A stretch of DNA of 64,000 nt, from contig NZ_QJRJ01000075.1 in the NCBI RefSeq assembly GCF_003254625.1, forward strand, positions 62,001-126,000. The letters are read 5' to 3'. Both the position numbers and the translations under genes were made by a program. Below the pieces are notes generated by a model. That model was not told the DNA's origin and made no database searches. It saw nothing but the letters and a program-made list of their open reading frames with translations. The first letter of the stretch is position 1. Each line of letters begins with the position of its first letter. Below are positions 62,563 through 64,000 of this stretch, piece by piece. The stretch is from Flavobacterium ginsenosidimutans. GTDB lineage: Bacteria; Bacteroidota; Bacteroidia; Flavobacteriales; Flavobacteriaceae.

Positions 62563-62595
62563 AAACCTGTTCATTAATTTGAACAGGTTTTTTTT
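62563..62595 (+). terminator. Terminator after sucB
   Basis: Arms AAACCTGTTCA (62563-62573) and TGAACAGGTTT (62580-62590) with loop TTAATT, then a T-run. Confidence 0.93.
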
Positions 62596-62665
62596 ATTTT
62601 AAAAAATTACCTTTTCTGGTTAAAAAATCAATCTTTAAAAAATTATTTAGAATAAATAACAATAA

Positions 62666-62697
62666 TTTGCTTTGTGTAGGTTCATAACTTACATTTG
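62666..62697 (+). promoter_or_regulatory. Promoter for TonB-dependent receptor gene
   Basis: TTTG (62666-62669), 20-bp spacer, TACATTTG (62690-62697): full match to the Bacteroidota -33/-7 consensus. ATG at 62724. Confidence 0.8.
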
Positions 62698-62723
62698 CCT
62701 TATTAAAATCAATTCTAAATAAT

Positions 62724-64000
62724 ATGAGTTTTAAAACTTTACTATCTCTTGTAAGTTTTTGCTTTATTTTGTTTGTTTCAACAACAGTACAAGCTCAGGA
62801 AAAAGCAACTATAAAAGGACAAATTAGTCTCTCAAATAATGACGCTGCAGATAATGTTTCTGTAGTTTTAAAAGGAACCAAAATTGGAACTGTAACAGAT
62901 AACCTTGGATTTTACGAAATTAAAAATGTAAATCCAGGTAACTATACCATCAGAGTTTCTGCTGTTGGGCATTCTACAAAAGAAGAAAGTATTGTTGTAA
63001 ACGAAGGTGAAACTTTAACTAGAAACTTTGTCCTAATCAACAATTCAGAACAATTAGAAGAAATTTTCGTTAAAGGAAACGCCAATAAGTATACAAAAGC
63101 TGAAAGTAACTACGTTTCTAAAATGACGATTAAAAATCTTGAAAACTCACAAGTTTATAGTGTAGTAACTAAAGATTTAATGAAAGATCAATTGGTTGTT
63201 AACCAAGATGAAGCTTTAAAAAATGTTCCGGGACTTTATCAGCTTTGGGCTTCTACTGGTCGTGTTGGTGATGGAGGATCTTACTTTGCTTCTCGCGGTT
63301 TCATTACACAAAGTTTATTGAGAAATGGAATTGCTGGTAAAATCACCAATAATGTTGATGCTTCAAACTTAGAAAGACTTGAAAGCATTAAAGGCCCATC
63401 TGCAACATTATTCGGAAGTTTATTAACTTCTTATGGAGGTTTAATCAACCGTGTAACGAAAAAACCATCTGAACGTTTTGGTGGTGAAATTTCATATCAG
63501 TCAGGAAGTTATGGTCTAAACCGATTAACTGCCGATGTAAATACGTCATTAAATGACGACGACACTGCTCTTTTAAGAATTAATGGAGCTTACAACAATG
63601 CAAATACTTTCCAAGATTACGGACATACAAGAAGCTACTTCTTTGCTCCTTCTTTCTCTTATAAAGTAAACGACAGATTAACAATCTCTATTGATGCTGA
63701 GTTGTCTAATGTAGATGCTTCATCAATGCCGTTGATTTATATCCCGTTTGGTTCAACTCCAAGCAGTTTAGGTTTATATGATGCGAAAGACATCAAAATG
63801 AATTGGTCAAGATCTTTCACAGGCGGCGAATTCATGATGAACACTAAAACTAGTAACATTTTTGCGCAGGCAGATTATGCACTTTCAGACAAATGGAAAT
63901 CTCAAACTGTTTTAAGCACTAGTACAAACCAGTCTGAAGGACCACAAACCTGGTTCTATTTATTAGGAAATAATAAAATGTCCAGAAATGTTTGGAATAT
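62724..64000 (+). CDS. TonB-dependent siderophore-type receptor (3' end outside window)
   Basis: Outer-membrane active transporter, first 425 residues visible. Signal peptide ending VSTTVQAQ, carboxypeptidase-like beta domain (about 27-105, TIKGQISLSNNDAADNVSVVLKG and GTVTDNLGFYEIKNVNPGNYTI), plug (about 120-260) with NVPGLYQLWASTG, YFASRGF, LRNGIAG and LERLESIKGPSATLFGS, then the first barrel strands. The plug wording LESIKGPSATLFGS and NRVTKKP points to the TonB-siderophore receptor class. No Fur box was identified. The frame is open to the window end. Confidence 0.92.
   Translation, partial: MSFKTLLSLVSFCFILFVSTTVQAQEKATIKGQISLSNNDAADNVSVVLKGTKIGTVTDNLGFYEIKNVNPGNYTIRVSAVGHSTKEESIVVNEGETLTRNFVLINNSEQLEEIFVKGNANKYTKAESNYVSKMTIKNLENSQVYSVVTKDLMKDQLVVNQDEALKNVPGLYQLWASTGRVGDGGSYFASRGFITQSLLRNGIAGKITNNVDASNLERLESIKGPSATLFGSLLTSYGGLINRVTKKPSERFGGEISYQSGSYGLNRLTADVNTSLNDDDTALLRINGAYNNANTFQDYGHTRSYFFAPSFSYKVNDRLTISIDAELSNVDASSMPLIYIPFGSTPSSLGLYDAKDIKMNWSRSFTGGEFMMNTKTSNIFAQADYALSDKWKSQTVLSTSTNQSEGPQTWFYLLGNNKMSRNVWN

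Overview
The window looks like chromosomal DNA of a Flavobacteriaceae member, most likely a Flavobacterium-type species. Reasons seen in the sequence: low GC, almost no Shine-Dalgarno sites, several TAnnTTTG promoter boxes (the Bacteroidota -7 element), a SprB-repeat adhesin with a type IX secretion sorting tail, a SusC/TonB-type receptor with a carboxypeptidase-like N-domain, DUF6252/DUF3050/DUF4178 proteins, and intergenic palindromes of a kind frequent in this genus. Species was not determined.

Layout. 1-5.2 kb: leuC (5' end cut by the window), leuD, an isopropylmalate/citramalate synthase and leuB, the enzymes for leucine and probably isoleucine precursors. 5.2-8.2 kb: RRM-RGG RNA-binding protein, a DUF6252 lipoprotein, then rpsP-rimM and a TrmN6-type methyltransferase. 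8.3-21.6 kb is the accessory heart: an S41 protease, a HlyD adaptor and a C39-peptidase ABC exporter, two large proteins that each join a cysteine-free C39-like domain, a VKOR domain and a CGHC thioredoxin domain, a TlpA-like thioredoxin, four small Cys-containing peptides with GG/GA/GS-type leaders, an XRE regulator, and a regular array of seven paralogous 47-51-residue Gly-rich peptides with RGG leaders. The array ends 8 bp from a convergent membrane-anchored TPR/AraC regulator (21.6-23.4 kb).

23.5-26.4 kb: acyl-CoA dehydrogenase, DUF3050 protein, SGNH lipoprotein. 26.6-32.7 kb: a tightly overlapping seven-gene minus-strand operon (SpeD, DUF4178, small Cys membrane protein, DUF350, membrane spermidine-synthase-like protein, Tat-signal FAD oxidoreductase, four-His membrane protein). 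33.0-38.5 kb: tRNA-Ser(GGA), LysR regulator divergent from an MFS exporter, asparaginase, acyltransferase, TatD. 38.8-47.4 kb: a second S41 protease, a sigma2-TM-TPR fusion, a retropepsin-like protein and a 1725-residue SprB-repeat protein. 47.5-55.4 kb: a Tet-type MFS pump and a tetR-tolC-MFP-RND efflux operon. 55.5-64 kb: YceI, polyprenyl synthetase, two unknown proteins, sucA-sucB, and a TonB-dependent receptor running off the end.

How the accessory region may work (inference): precursors are made with short leaders; VKOR/thioredoxin proteins oxidise the even-numbered cysteines of one peptide class in the periplasm, perhaps recognising leaders through their dead C39-like domains; the C39 ABC exporter removes leaders and exports the peptides. 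The Cys-free Gly-rich peptides next to a periplasmic-TPR/cytoplasmic-AraC receptor look more like signals than toxins, suggesting a possible peptide-signalling module in Bacteroidota. No lanthipeptide, YcaO or radical-SAM modification enzyme is present in the window.
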